Origin: Topomyia yanbarensis
Lineage: Eukaryota > Arthropoda > Insecta > Diptera > Culicidae
Direction: 5' to 3'
Length of the DNA stretch: 64,000 bases
Assembly: GCF_030247195.1 (NCBI RefSeq)
Contig: NC_080671.1
Coordinates: 412,496,044 to 412,560,043, forward strand
The notes beneath the pieces are model-generated. The model made no database searches, was not told where the DNA came from, and saw nothing but the letters and a program-made list of their open reading frames with translations. Shown here one piece after another: positions 1-12,300 of this stretch (the first letter of the stretch is position 1; every line of letters starts with the position of its first letter). Made by a program: the position numbers and the translations under genes.

Positions 1-373
1 AGTCTTATGGAATGTCCTGTGTCAGGCATTTTGGTTTTGTGCACAATGAATGTATAAATAAATCTTAACATTACACAAAAGATCCATTGTTGTCTTGAAT
101 TCAAAATCGTTAAACAAAATAACTTTCGGTTTAAGCAAGTTACACCAGACGCTCCTCTTAAGTCAATATACAAACCTAAACCTCAGAATGTATATTACCG
201 CAAATATTCAGAAGCTCAAAATAATAAACAAACGGCTGCACTGTTATACAAACGAATTCAAACACACGACATTATACAAACGCTAGTGTAAGAGACATAA
301 AAACGCCCACGCGAACACACACGTTAACATAGAAATACTTGGCCCCTTCCCGATAATACAAAACTGGTGACGC
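1..373. other. Non-coding leading edge
   Basis: No gene is recognisable. Around 255-345 there are short motifs such as ACGTTAACAT and GCGAACACAC which, read on the opposite strand, resemble pieces of the tandem repeat at 55.0-56.2 kb. This may be a small diverged fragment of that family. Short open frames here lack any family motif. Confidence 0.4.
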
Positions 374-640
374 ATGCAAACTTGCATTCGCGATCAATCG
401 CGTACACCTACGTTTGTCCGGAATATCCCTTCAAATTGTACGGATCTGGCCTTGGCACATCCCACGAAGCGGTCGCTCAATGAGATGGGGAGTTTGAGAA
501 TCCCAGTCGTTCCTAAGAACGCCAACCCCCTTAATGTGTTGCAGATGCACTCAAATGAAAATTTCTGGGCGAACCTGAACTTTGTGATGAAAACCAAGCA
601 GGAACTGATCAATAAGGCGACCATATAGTCGAGGAATAAG
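374..640 (+). pseudogene. Tc1/mariner-type transposase relic (C-terminal end)
   Basis: The open frame at 374-628 carries a run (about residues 43-68) that resembles the end of the catalytic domain in IS630-Tc1-mariner transposases. It reads IPVVPKNANPLNV, then a gap, then ENFWANL and QELI. In the family this stretch is roughly a VPK-x-xNPPN-x-PQ-x-RPIE-x-FW pattern, with the acidic residue before FW being the third catalytic position. The RPI of that motif is replaced here. Nothing upstream encodes the first two catalytic aspartates, and a stop follows at 626-628, so this is a short, inactive remnant. The call rests on motif memory, not an alignment. The opposite strand is also open but shows no family signature. 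Confidence 0.5.
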
Positions 641-1170
641 CATACGTCGATTTTTCGACGTGGTTATAGTTCCGGCCAACCACCGTGAGGTCTGCCGATA
701 GGGAAAGTAATCATTGATGTGAAATCTTGAATGAATACAGGAATCAATTCATTTTATTTTTGACATCTTTTATTGAAAATTATTTCTTTTTTGATATAAT
801 CGTTATTTTAGGGAATTATTATAGTTTAAATTTTCAAATTCACCCACAGAAAATGCAGTGACCCAGAGTAAAACGATAAATATCAGCATGCTTAGAAATT
901 AACAGAATTTGACAGATAATTGATGATTATTCTACATTATTTCAGAGTTTCGTGCACAATTTCGGGGCAGATAACGCAGTTTCTGCCTAAACGGTTATAA
1001 CAATCTGAGAGCTATCTCCAGCCAAGTACTGTATTAAACTATGCGATCGTTGTTGTTTTTTAGCCATCTGCACATAGCAGGGACCGCATAGACAAAAGAA
1101 AAAAAAATTAAGGGTTGTGTACAATACACGACCGCAGTTACATTGAAAATACAGTACCCTTACAGGCGCA
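641..1170. other. AT-rich non-coding stretch with a small hairpin
   Basis: No gene seen. At 644-661 a perfect 7-bp stem (ACGTCGA / TCGACGT) closes a TTTT loop. The rest is AT-rich and shows no repeat or motif that can be named. Confidence 0.5.
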
Positions 1171-1176
1171 AATCAA

Positions 1177-1340
1177 TTTTTTCCATTATATATTCGTCCT
1201 AATAATGACAGTTTGCTAATAACTATGTTTTGGGATACGGGACGAGAATACTTTGAAACAATTCGAACCTTGCCGGCGATTCGTTTCTGCTGCATACACA
1301 CAGACGAACATTCCTCTGTCGCAGCTCATGTCAAATGAGC
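1177..1340 (-). pseudogene. Histone H1 3'-end relic, copy A
   Basis: Read on the minus strand this segment matches the end and 3' flank of the H1-like pseudogene at 48.76-49.1 kb. It shares the run around GAGCTGCGA, the CGGCAAGG block, a TTGTTTCAAA block, CTCGTC and then the stem-loop region ending TATTAGGACGAA. The stem is damaged here (GTCAT in place of GTCCT), so it would fold poorly. Only the last codons of the coding region could be present. I infer a dispersed fragment of a histone gene unit, not an active gene. Confidence 0.5.
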
Positions 1341-1419
1341 ACTATGTAACACAAGGCGATCTCATTTATTAACTTTTTGGTGCGGATGGTAGACCAATCT
1401 TTTGTGCGACAAATAAAAA

Positions 1420-1790
1420 TATTTTCATCATTCTTTTTGGTGTGGCTTTCGCTTAGTGGCAGGGTTGTCACATTTACTGATTTTCTTAAAGGTTTTGCAA
1501 AAGCCATCGGGGTGGTAGATTATTTTGAAGAATATTTGCATATATTATAATTCACTGGTAAAGGTACAGAATTACCAAGCACAAATTTAATACAAGATAA
1601 TAAAAGGAATTTTCTAATTGAATTCTTTTTCCATTATATATTCGTCCTAATAATGACGGTTTGCTAATAACTACGATTCGGGATACGTGACGAGGATCCT
1701 TTGGAACGATTTGAGTCTTGTCTGCACGGCTGATATGCACGGCATAAATCAGTAATTTCAGGCATTGTAATTCTCTCTCACTCACGCGAG
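1420..1790 (-). pseudogene. Histone H1 3'-end relic, copy B
   Basis: This is a second copy of the same 3' region, including the stem-loop segment near 1640-1660 with one mismatch in the stem and the downstream flank with GGCTTTCGCTTAGTGGCA, which recurs near 48.59 kb. The matching upstream part appears again at about 2225-2290 (CATGAGCT followed by GGGAATGTTTATCTGTG). The copy therefore seems to have been split by the element at 1772-2152. The minus-strand open frame across 1552-1785 superficially resembles a histone H3 tail but is explained by this paralogy. Confidence 0.45.
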
Positions 1791-2152
1791 AAGAAGCTTA
1801 TCCGATGTCCAACTTTTCCGAGATAAGTTGAGTCGCAAAATTCTCCGTCTCCACAAATAGCGTGAGAAAAATTTTCCGGATAAAATTTATTTGGTTTTTT
1901 CCTTCTCACCGGAGTAGGTGATAATATTTTAATTTCGTGGAAATCAATAAAAACGTCAAAATACACATTTAATTTCAAAGAAAAGCGGCAAAGAAGTAGG
2001 ATAGACTTGGTTTTTCGTGTTTTGGAATAGCGACAGCAAGGCAGCGAACGCAAAAAGGATACCGTGATAAACTCATTCGCTCATTCTCCGGCGGTTTTAT
2101 TTATCCGGAGAAATAACACGTTGTATTTATCCGGAGAAGTTGTGTGAGTGAC
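1772..2152. mobile_element. Possible MITE splitting histone relic B
   Basis: The ends are loosely inverted. The left end reads TCTCACTCACGCGAGAAG then CTTATCCG, and the right end, read in reverse complement, starts GTCACTCACACAACTTC then CTCCGGATA. Several TTATCCGG motifs lie inside. No target duplication could be fixed. Support comes mainly from the histone-like sequence on both sides (copy B before, its upstream part after). Confidence 0.35.
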
Positions 2153-2492
2153 AATAACTTTTCGTGTGAAAATGTGAGTTGTGAGTACTCTTGTAATTTG
2201 CCATTTCGCTTCTGTTCCGCCATCGTCGTTTGAAGCTGCGAACAAAATCCTTCCAGCGCACACAGATAAACATTCCCTCAAGCTCATGATCTAATGAAAG
2301 ATCTAACAGCTATCCTACAAGTAACAATAGCGATAATCTAACTGGTTCTACCAGCAGAGCGGGCACGGCAAAGAAGGAATTCGGTCAAAACATTTATATC
2401 AAGCGATGGAATGTGTAGGATGCTTATGAATGTAGAGATGAGGTCCGTGTCAGGGAAAGTCTTGCGCAAATTTGTGAAAATAGTATACGTTT

Positions 2493-3763
2493 ATTGGGGC
2501 ATTGCAAAAAAAAACATTTTATTGAATTTTCAAAGGCCCCTCTCCCATATTGTGACAAATGTCAAAGTAAGCTTAGATGCCAAATTTCAGATCATTTGGA
2601 CAATTTTAGACTCCCGCAAGTGGGGTACTGGGCCATTTTGGCACCAAAATACCCTATTTTTCATATTTTTTCTGCTTTGTGATGCAAATCATACATATTT
2701 TGGAGTTTGTGAACAAATCTCAGAAATCGAACGGAACCTTTTTGACCTTTGTCCGAATACGGGAAGTTGGGGTTACAGGGCCTTTTGTAATTAATATTAA
2801 ATTTTATAATTTTCTAGTGCATATATCTCTATTATTCTTCAATCAATTTTCATGAAATGTTGCTTGTTGAACGCGGAAAATTCTCATGAATACAACAAAA
2901 ATGAATTCGTTAGCGGTAAAATTCAGAAACATCAAATTTTTGGACATTAGCTCTACAAATCACATTTTTTTTGTTAATTGTTAAATACTTCCCCTATTTT
3001 TCCAGGATGGAAACTTTTCTCATGCAATCCTCAAGCGTATTTTACACTAAAAGTAGAAAATTTAATAAGAATTTTGTTGTTAAATGGAGTTAATATGTGC
3101 AATTTTATGATAAAAATGTGAAATCGAGACTATATATCAGACAATTTGATGTTTCTGAATTTTACCGATAACGAATCTATTTTTATTGTGTTTTGTGGAT
3201 TTTTCACGTTTAACAAGGTACGTTTTGAGAATTAATTGAAGAATAATAGAGATATATGCACGAGAAAATGATAAAATTTAATATTAATGACAAAAGGCCC
3301 TATAACCCCAACTTCCTGTATTCAGACAAAGGTCAAAAAGGTTCCGTTCGATGAGATTTTTTCACATTAGAAAAATTCCTAAATATGTATGATTTGCATC
3401 ACGGAGCAGAAAAATTATTAAAAATAGGGGATTTTGGGGCCAAAATGACCCAGTACCCCACTATCCCTTATTTTTCTAGGAACAGGAATGTCTTCCTTCA
3501 AATACTAAGGTTATTTACTTTAAAAAGAGTTGTGAATTGTAATTTTCTGATTGCTACTTCAAAAGCTATAGCATTTAATATATTTTTCCTCTATATTTTC
3601 CTATTATACCAATTTCAAAAATTTCAAGCGAAGTGGGCGGGAGTCTAAAATTGTCCAAATGATGTGAAATTTGGCATCTGAGCTAACTTTGACATTTGTC
3701 ACAATATGGGTGGGGAGGGGGGGGGGGCTTTGAGAATTAAAAAAACAATTTTACAATGCCCTA
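2493..3763. mobile_element. Foldback element, 1.27 kb, arms about 0.6 kb
   Basis: The two halves are inverted copies of one another. Left landmarks (GGGGCATTGC, GACAAATGTCAAAG, GCCAAATTTCAGATCATT, ACTCCCGC, CCCCAACTTCC) come back in reverse complement and reverse order on the right, through to CAATGCCC at 3754-3761. The centre is near 3130. The six bases ACGTTT occur just outside both ends (2487-2492 and 3764-3769), a candidate target duplication. There is no transposase frame, so the element is non-autonomous. The open frames at 2411-2794 and 3385-3648 are chance frames inside the arms. Confidence 0.7.
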
Positions 3764-3806
3764 ACGTTTCTTCCATATTTATGGATTTTTCAATAATGTG
3801 CTAATC

Positions 3807-4475
<669 letters not shown>

Positions 4476-5236
4476 ATATACATATAAATTTGATAACAAT
4501 TTTTTACTGGCAATTTTAAGAATCGATTGGTGTTCGAATTATAAAAATCGATCAACACATAACAAAACGTAAACGAAAACTTTGCCTATTTTTTACTATT
4601 TCCCAATGTTTTTACAATATTATGGATTTTTCAATAGTGTACAGTCGAAATACCAATTTAAAGTTGCAACCAATTTAAAGTTGAACTTCTCTGAATCGAT
4701 TAGTGTACAATTGACGCAAATTCATCAACAGTTCTACAGTAATTTAAAATTATGCCACATTTTCGTGACGCTGTTGGAAATCCGATTTTAGTTTTACAGT
4801 AGACGAATACTGTTTTGCATCAAGGTCATTCCACAGGTATACAAATGAAGTTAATCGTTCCGTATTAACTAGGGATAATAATTACCGACGTCATAACTCT
4901 TGTCGTTTAAGGATAACTTTTGTTGCTTCATTGAAACCGAAATCAGATTCATATGACGTAAACATCCAAAATGGTACAAATTATATATCAAGTTTATTGA
5001 TCGAAGGTCAAGACCAGCCAAAAATCTTCGACAGCTAACAGTTGGAATTCTTGATATACACATGTTGAGGAAATTGGATTGAAATTATGACGCAGTCAAT
5101 AATTTCTTAGGCAAACAAAATTGACTTTCAGTTCTAGTTCTATTAATCTATCCTCTTTCCTTTGCTTTCCTACAGTAGTACTACAGTGCCGGTTATAAAA
5201 ACCGAACCGATGGTGAAAACGCGTCTAAGTGCATAC
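4476..5236. other. Non-coding stretch
   Basis: No gene or clear repeat is recognised. The open frames present are short and lack motifs. Confidence 0.5.
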
Positions 5237-5654
5237 GACACATTCTTTCGTGACGTTACAACGATTTGACGAATCTTCATTCGACAAATATATAATAACT
5301 TTATCAAATGAACTCGTACATCAAAACTTATTACAGATTCGAAAAGTAGATAAAATTTCACGAAAGATTCAATCAACATTAACTGAATATACTGAAAGAG
5401 GATTGTTTTATGACCGAAAAATGACACGTGACGTTACAACGCGTGACAAATTAGAACTTTCAACGTATTTCAATAAAAGTCAAATCATCAAATTCGAATA
5501 TATCCAGTTTATGTTAATTGAATCTTTCGTGAAATTTTGTCTACTTTCCGAATCTGTAATAAGTTTTGATGTAGGCTTTCATTTGACAAAGTTATAACAT
5601 ATTTGTCGAATGAAGATTAGTGAAATCGTTGTAAACGTCACGAAAGAATGTGTC
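5237..5654. mobile_element. Foldback element, 0.42 kb
   Basis: Arms of about 157 bp (5237-5393 and 5497-5654) are inverted copies. The left begins GACACATTCTTTCGTGACG and the right ends with its reverse complement form CGAAAGAATGTGTC. Inner landmarks CACGAAAGATTCAAT and GAATCTTTCGTG also pair. A loop of about 103 nt contains another fragment of the arm start (GTGACGTTACAACG). ATAC lies at both outer edges and could be a target duplication. Open frames inside are shadows of the arms. Confidence 0.65.
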
Positions 5655-6703
5655 ATACATGAAACTTTTTTCATTTTTTATCTCGATGTATGATTAATAA
5701 CAAAGCCGGATTGACTAGCAGTCTTCGGCAAAGTTGTAGACAATTAAATTATCTTTCTTATTTTAACTTACAGTGATAATACGATGTATACAGTGACACC
5801 TAGCGGCAAAAATGCGAGTTAGTGGGTTTTCTCCGTGTAAATTGTCGAAAAATCCCAAACAAACTTTAGTCACGTTGATCCGGTAGCTAGACTTGTCCGA
5901 TTTGCTTCAAATTTGGAACAAGTACTCCTGGTGGGACTAGGAATAGACTCAGGGTGGTTCCTGTCATTCTACTGCACACACGTGACCAGCCAATTCGAGA
6001 GATCGTCTTGATTTTTAGGTCATCGTTTTTCTGAATTCTCAATCGAGCTCTTCCCACAGTAGATCCGTCGGGTGAAAATCTAATTATTATGGGTACCCAG
6101 TATTTTCAGAAATATTTCATATTTCGCTTTCAACTCATTCATTCAAAGTTTGAAAGTGTGTTTAGAACATTTTAATGTAAGAACACAATGGGAATTATAA
6201 TTCGAAAATAGTTTTTCACTATCGTTCCAGCTATTTTGATCAGCAGTGTTGATATACGTTAATTGAATGAAACTCGAAGAAATGAAAGTTTAACAAGTTA
6301 GAAACGGGATTGCACTGGTCATGGTTCGAGTGTATCTACGTACGCCTGAGCTTAGAAGTCGCAGTTACAGTTGCGTGTCCGTGAAAATTTCTTCTAGGCT
6401 CAGTGGCTCGTACATAGCACGCGTTTATTACATATTCTAGCTCGACACAAAACATTGTTGATCTTACAACTATTGGATTTAATGCTTACAGCACTGTCAC
6501 GAAAATGAACTTTTCTGTGATTTGAATGGTATTTGGAAGAAACATTAAATGCAACAAAAGCTGCGAACACTTCGGCTTACACAAAATGAATCTACATATT
6601 TACATTTCTAAAACACTTAAAATAACCCAAGAATCTTACAAAACTTTACGATGGGTTGATGTGGCCCTTCATAATTGTGATTTTTCGGATCATATTATCA
6701 CCA
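5655..6703. other. Non-coding stretch up to the retrotransposon
   Basis: No gene is supported. The short frame at 6526-6720 has no family motif and runs into the LTR. Confidence 0.5.
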
Positions 6704-6707
6704 CGTT

Positions 6708-7745
6708 TGTTACAATTTAACAATTCAATATCGGTTTTTTTGCACTACTTTTTTACACGTGCTCGGCTAGGGTCTATCCGGGAGAAAATTGCGAAAACAC
6801 TTCCCATATAAATATCGACAGCGGAAATCAAAAGTACTAGAGAGCGGAAAGGGCTCATATAATATTTAAATATAATAAGAAAAATATTTAGATCACTACA
6901 TTTTATTAATCTTAAGAAATAATTATAATAAAAACAACACCATAAGAAAAATATTTAGTTCATCATATCATTTAATTTTACATGTGCTATCAAGGGTTAA
7001 TAATGTTGGGAAGGAAAACAAAGGAAACAATATTGTGCACCTGATTCGCTCATTCCTCTTGAGCATGTTGTATCTACAGCCATTGGGTCAACTACGCTGC
7101 GCCGACTGGTGTGGTGTCTCCGCTAATTGACGGAACGGGCCGGTCGTGACAGACCGAACGTATGTTGCACTGAATCAGCCGTCGGTAATGTAAAATGCAC
7201 AGGCCTTTCAACAGTACGGGCCTCGATAACTTTTCGATCCGATATCGCCGGTCAGGATTCTTCCACTTAGGCGAAACAACTGGCACTAACAGTTTTACCG
7301 CACACAGCGCGTACTGTCACCAACACTATCATTTGTTACCAAAAAAGAGACCGAATGCTTGTCGGCTCCTGCTTATATATCCCACGAAGTCCTGGGTGGT
7401 GGATATTTCCGCTCTTCACGGTACATAGCAAGCGAGATGACTCTTGCTATCAGAGCGAGATAACAGTCTTTCGCAGGGCGCAATTGTATCGGTGGGATAA
7501 TTGGGACACGCAAAGGATCGAGGGGCATTCGGTATTTTTATAGCAAATTCAAATTTTAAATAAATATTTTCAATAGGGTGATACTAATAATTATTAATTA
7601 AAAAAAATAAAAATAATTCAAAATATTATAAAAAGGTAAACAAATCAAAACGTATCTAGGGTATATGTACATATTATATATTTAAGTTATTTATTATTTA
7701 CACCGTCGGTCGAGATTTATAATGTAACCGATCATGGAGGTTACA
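6708..7745 (-). repeat. 3' LTR of the Ty3/gypsy element
   Basis: 1038 bp, matching the other LTR line by line at an offset of 8060 with no difference that I could see. The small open frames within it occur identically in both LTRs and are not genes. Because the element is read leftwards, this left copy is the 3' LTR and should hold the poly(A) site. Confidence 0.95.
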
Positions 7746-7762
7746 ATCCTCCCAGAGCCGGT
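7746..7762 (-). other. Polypurine tract next to the 3' LTR
   Basis: Read on the minus strand, CCGGCTCTGGGAGGAT lies directly before the 3' LTR (TGTAACC). The GGGAGGA core is the expected plus-strand primer. It is short for a polypurine tract but correctly placed. Confidence 0.6.
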
Positions 7763-7803
7763 TAGAAAAAAAGTATTTTTTTTTGGTTGTGTTTAAGCTC
7801 CAC

Positions 7804-8341
7804 CATGGGCCTGCTGCCGCTGCGATTTCAAGGTAAGGTAGAACAATGATTGATCCATAGGAAGCTCTTTTCTTCCACATTATTTGAATTTAAAGCGGTG
7901 AGACTCGCCATGTTGGGGACAATATTTTGACTAAGCCATGGGCCTACTGCCGCTGCGATTCCAAGGCAATGTAGAACAATGATTGATCCATAAGGAGCTC
8001 TTTTCTACCACATTATTTGAATTCAGAGCGGTGAGACTCGCCATGTTTATAAAAAAAAATCTAAAATATGTTGACTAAGCCATGGGCCTGCTGCCACTGC
8101 AATTCCAAGATAATGTAGAACAATGATTGATCCATAAGGAGCTCTTTTCTACCACATTATTTGAATTTAGAGCGGTGAGACTCGCCATGTTCAAAAGAAG
8201 TTTGATTTGGGGTATCCAATTTCAGATTATAAATCGTGGGCCTACTGCCCTTTGAATATCCATTTTAATACAGAACAATGATTTTCCCAAAGGATCTTTT
8301 CTGCTGTATTATAAGATTTTCAATTGGTGAGACTCGCCACG
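7804..8341 (-). repeat. Four tandem repeats in the 3' non-coding region of the retrotransposon
   Basis: Units of about 110 bp lie at 7804-7913, 7936-8047, 8080-8191 and 8235-8341, each ending GGTGAGACTCGCCA on the plus strand and starting around CCATGGGCCT. Spacers vary, so starts are 132, 144 and 155 bp apart. Units 1-3 are close copies and unit 4 (nearest pol) is much more diverged. The array is non-coding and lies between pol and the polypurine tract. Its role is unknown. Its position invites comparison with the repeated insulator sites of Drosophila gypsy, but no known binding motif is claimed. Confidence 0.85.
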
Positions 8342-9301
8342 GAAGAGTATATTTGTGATTCAGGGTGATTTTTATTAATTGTGCTATTTTGCAATCTCAG
8401 GATCCGTCAGATAAAATAGTATTTCATACCACTCCCTCATTTGACCATAATACCAGAACTCATCCAAATTCCTGCCAAGAAAGGTTGACTAGATTGACTA
8501 GGTGAATTACTCATGGAAGGAGATTTCGAAGATATCGAGAAAACATCGTCCTTCTATTTTTATCCGGTCATTAGCATGCAAACTAAGACCAAAAGTTTCT
8601 AAGTATTATTGAAACACACTTGTTCTTTTTTTCTCGCTCATTCTTACATTCGTACGCTTTCAATCATATCACATTCGCATCTTACATTCAGGCATTTCAT
8701 TCACATCAATCACTTATCTCTCATGCTTCACATCATTCATTCCTTAACTAAAAATCTATCTCTATTCTAGGGCGCCCTAATATTATGCCTATTCTATAGG
8801 CTTTCTCAATTATGATCATTTTAGTTTGTCGACGAACTGATCGAATTTAGATTAATAATAAATTTCCATAGTCGATCAGGTTTGACCCACTGTGCTCCGT
8901 GTTCCCTCACATATAACATCGAATGCACCGGGTTGCCTTTCTTTTTCATAGAACCCACTTTTGTGCCACCCGTTAGGTCAACTCCTGAACGGAGGAGAAT
9001 GTCAGACGTCAAAACGATAATGACAGCAGAGAATCAACAAATACAAAACATTATGTTGAAGAATGGATGACCGAAAGTAGGTTTGCTTATTTTAGGTGAG
9101 GAAATGTTTTTTAAGGTGTTTTGGTGGCTAATTTGGACCTCTTTTTTTTAGATTATGTTACCGGGGAAATCGTCGGGGGTTCATTGCTTCAGGTGAGTAT
9201 ATATTTTACAATTAAAAAGCTCTTTTTTTCAGTTTCCCACCCCGATACAAGGATACAGCCTAACCAAATAAAGAATGAAATTAAGACCTAGTGTTTTTTT
9301 T
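8342..9301 (-). other. Remaining 3' non-coding part of the retrotransposon
   Basis: About 0.96 kb between the tandem array and the pol stop codon. A minus-strand frame at 8821-9012 (63 codons) is the only open stretch and shows no envelope feature: no membrane segment and no cysteine pattern. I see no env gene. Confidence 0.6.
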
Positions 9302-12300
9302 TTACCCCGGCTTTAAATGAATGGCCGGCCAAACCCCCAGATCTTTCCCTGATAGGTCTTCCAGTCGGTATGAGTTGGATCCGACTTTCGCAGATATTTT
9401 GCACGGTAGGTATTGTCGGCCGTACTTCGCGTTGTAGTGCTCGATCGCGCTAGACAGTTTAGTGTTTCTTCTGAAAACGAGTTGACCTTGGCAGAAGGAT
9501 TTGGAAAACCGTTTGTGTCGGAGGTTATAATGCCTTCGCGCGGTCTCGTGTGCTTTGGCCAGGTTTTTGATGACCAAATCGTAGATTTTTGTAAACATTT
9601 GTTTACGCTTTGATTCCCTTTCCTCCTCTGAGCAATTTTTCCCGTGACGAAATAGGCGATGGTCGGCCCCCCTTTCCGAAAGTTCGTGGCCGTGTGTCAC
9701 AAAATACGGAGTAAACCCAGTAGCAGAGTGAATGCTGGTGTTTAAGATTAATTCTATTTCAGGTAGTTTTGTATCCCATAGGCGCTGATCATCTTGAACG
9801 TATGTCCGAATGGCAGCGTTTATCGTTCGATTCACCCTCTCGACCGGGTTTGCTTGAGAATGATACTTGGAGTTCAGCCAGTGTGTTATTCCGAAACGAT
9901 CCACCAAGTTCTTAAATTCCTTAGAGATAAAAGGACTTCCATTATCGGAAATTACTATCTCTGGGACGGAATTTCGAAAGAACCAGTGGTCGCGAAGAAT
10001 CGCACACATGGCTGAGCTCTCAAGCTTTCGTAAGGGATGTATCATAACCCACTTAGAAAAATAGTCGGTTATAACTAACATATGTTGATTACCTTTGCGA
10101 CTGCGTGGCAAAGGACCGACAAAATCTAAAGATATTATTTGCCACGGTCGAGAGGCCTCCCTAAATTTACCCATTTCGGGCGCCACCGGTACGGAGGCTG
10201 GTTTAACTTCTTTGCAGGTTTGACAATTTTGAATGTAAGACCGAATGTTTGTGGCCATTTGGGGCCAGTAGTATCGCTTTTGAATTCTAGAGCGGGTTTT
10301 TTCAAAGCCTGGGTGGAATACATCATCATGATTCTCCCTGATGATTTGAGTGACCTCATCCAGTTCGGGAATTAGTTTCCACTCAAAGCGACTGTCGTAG
10401 GGTTCGCCTTTTGATGTCACAAACTTGTAGAGTTGACCGTTGTCAACTTTAAAATCTATGTAGTCGTCTGGTTTAAGTTGTATTTTTGCTATTAATGAAT
10501 TGCGCCACGATGCGGCAGGGGAAGGCTGGATCGCAGCAGTGCTTCGGGACAAGGCATCTGGAACGATATGGTCTTTACCTTTCCGGTGTGCCACCGTCAT
10601 GTCGTACTGCTGCAGAACCAAACTCCACCTACTGCATCGGGACCCAACTTTCCATTTAGTGTTGAGAATGTGTGTTAAAGCTGACGAATCAGTGACTAAT
10701 GTAAAATGATAGCCTTCAATATAGCCCCGAAATGCGTCTATTGCTAGAAGAGCGGCTAGTGCCTCCTTCTCAGCGGCATGATAATTTTTCTGAGGAGTAG
10801 TGAGCTTGTGAGAGAAGTAAGATATAACTTTCTCCCCCTCTTCGTGTTTTTGGGTGAGAATCCCAGCGACAGCTACGTCACTGGCATCAGTTTGGATTGA
10901 AAAAGGTAAGTTGAAATTTGGACTGCCGAGAATAGGAGTGGAGATCAGTAATTCTTTGACGTCACAAAATGCTTTCTCGGCATGATCGTTCCATATAATC
11001 TTTTTTGTTTTAGTTTTTAAAAGGTCTGTCAGTGCAGAGGTAATGCCACTGAATCCTGGTATAAATCGACGGTAATAGTTCGCCATTCCTAGAAATCTCC
11101 TCAGTTTGGTTACGGTATCCGGTCTTGCGTATTCGACAATTGGCCTGATTTTGTCAGGGTTAGTACGCAGACCTTTCGTACCAAGGAGATAACCTAGGAA
11201 TGGGATTTCAGAGACTCCGAACTGGGACTTTTCTATGTTAATGCTTAGATTTGCTTGCCTCAGGCGCTTGGCAATTTCGCGCAGTAAGCGCACGTGTTGC
11301 TCAAATGTCTCCGTTACCACGACAATATCATCGAGGTATACGAAGACATTTGGCTCTAAAATGCCGTGGCCAAGAACCTGGTCCATCAGTCTGGCAAGCG
11401 TGGCGGGACTGTTAACTAAACCAAATGGCATTCGGGTGTATTGGAATAGACCCTTTCCTTGCACACTGAATGCCGTAAATTTTCTGGAGTGTGGGTCGAG
11501 AGGTATTTGAAGGAAAGCTTCCGATAGGTCGATAGTAGATAAATATCTCGCTTTCGGAAGCTGCCCCAATATGCGACAAGGGTGTGGTAAAGGATATGCA
11601 TCACGAATAGTGCGCTCGTTTATTTTGCGTGCGTCCAAGCAAAGTCGGACTTTGTTCGGTTTGATAACGGGTACGCAGTTCAAAGACCATTCAGAATTGC
11701 TGCGTTCAATTATGCCTGCTTTAAGCAGCCGCTGTAATTCTCCCGCGACTAGCCCTTGAGTTCGAGGAGACATTACGTAGGGGAACTGTCTAATCGGAGG
11801 TTTTCGCTTCCACTCATCTTGGATTTCGATGCGGTGAACAGCTAGGGGAGTCAATGTAAGTGGTTCGCCCTGTTTTGCCGATAAGAATAAGGTTTTTATC
11901 TCTGCAATACAAATTTCTTCCTCGGCATTGAAAACTGTTGATGGGGGCGTATGGTTACTGATAGTCGACTCGTCATCGGCTTCCACTGAGAGACATTCGT
12001 GAATCTGGGGTTGAATATTGAATTTTTTCCAAAAGTCCATGCCACAAATACAGTTTATGGCAAGGTTGGGGACTACCAGCGTAGGAATAACTTTCATCAT
12101 CCCGTTAAAACAGAATGGGAGATATAATTGTCCCAAAATATCAAGCTGCTCTCCGCTCGCCGTGCGTAGTAAAATAGCGTTTTGTAGGGGTGATACTTTG
12201 GGAGACTTTAATTGTGTATATACCGATTTATTAATTATGGTTAAATTGCTGCCACTATCTAATAATGCGCGAACCTTATTACCGTACAAACTCACGGTGG

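Noticed and set aside
1552..1785. Minus-strand frame resembling the end of histone H3 (AVHISRADK, then PKD and RI)
   Set aside because: The DNA is colinear with the H1 3' flanks at 1177-1340 and 48.77-48.9 kb, where this frame is not coding. The resemblance is chance.
7195..7543. Small frames conserved in both LTRs (7195-7428, 7355-7543 and their copies at 15255-15603)
   Set aside because: They are identical only because the LTRs are identical. No domain, and antisense to the element.
8821..9012. env-like third gene of the retrotransposon
   Set aside because: Only 63 codons, no signal peptide, membrane segment or cysteine pattern.
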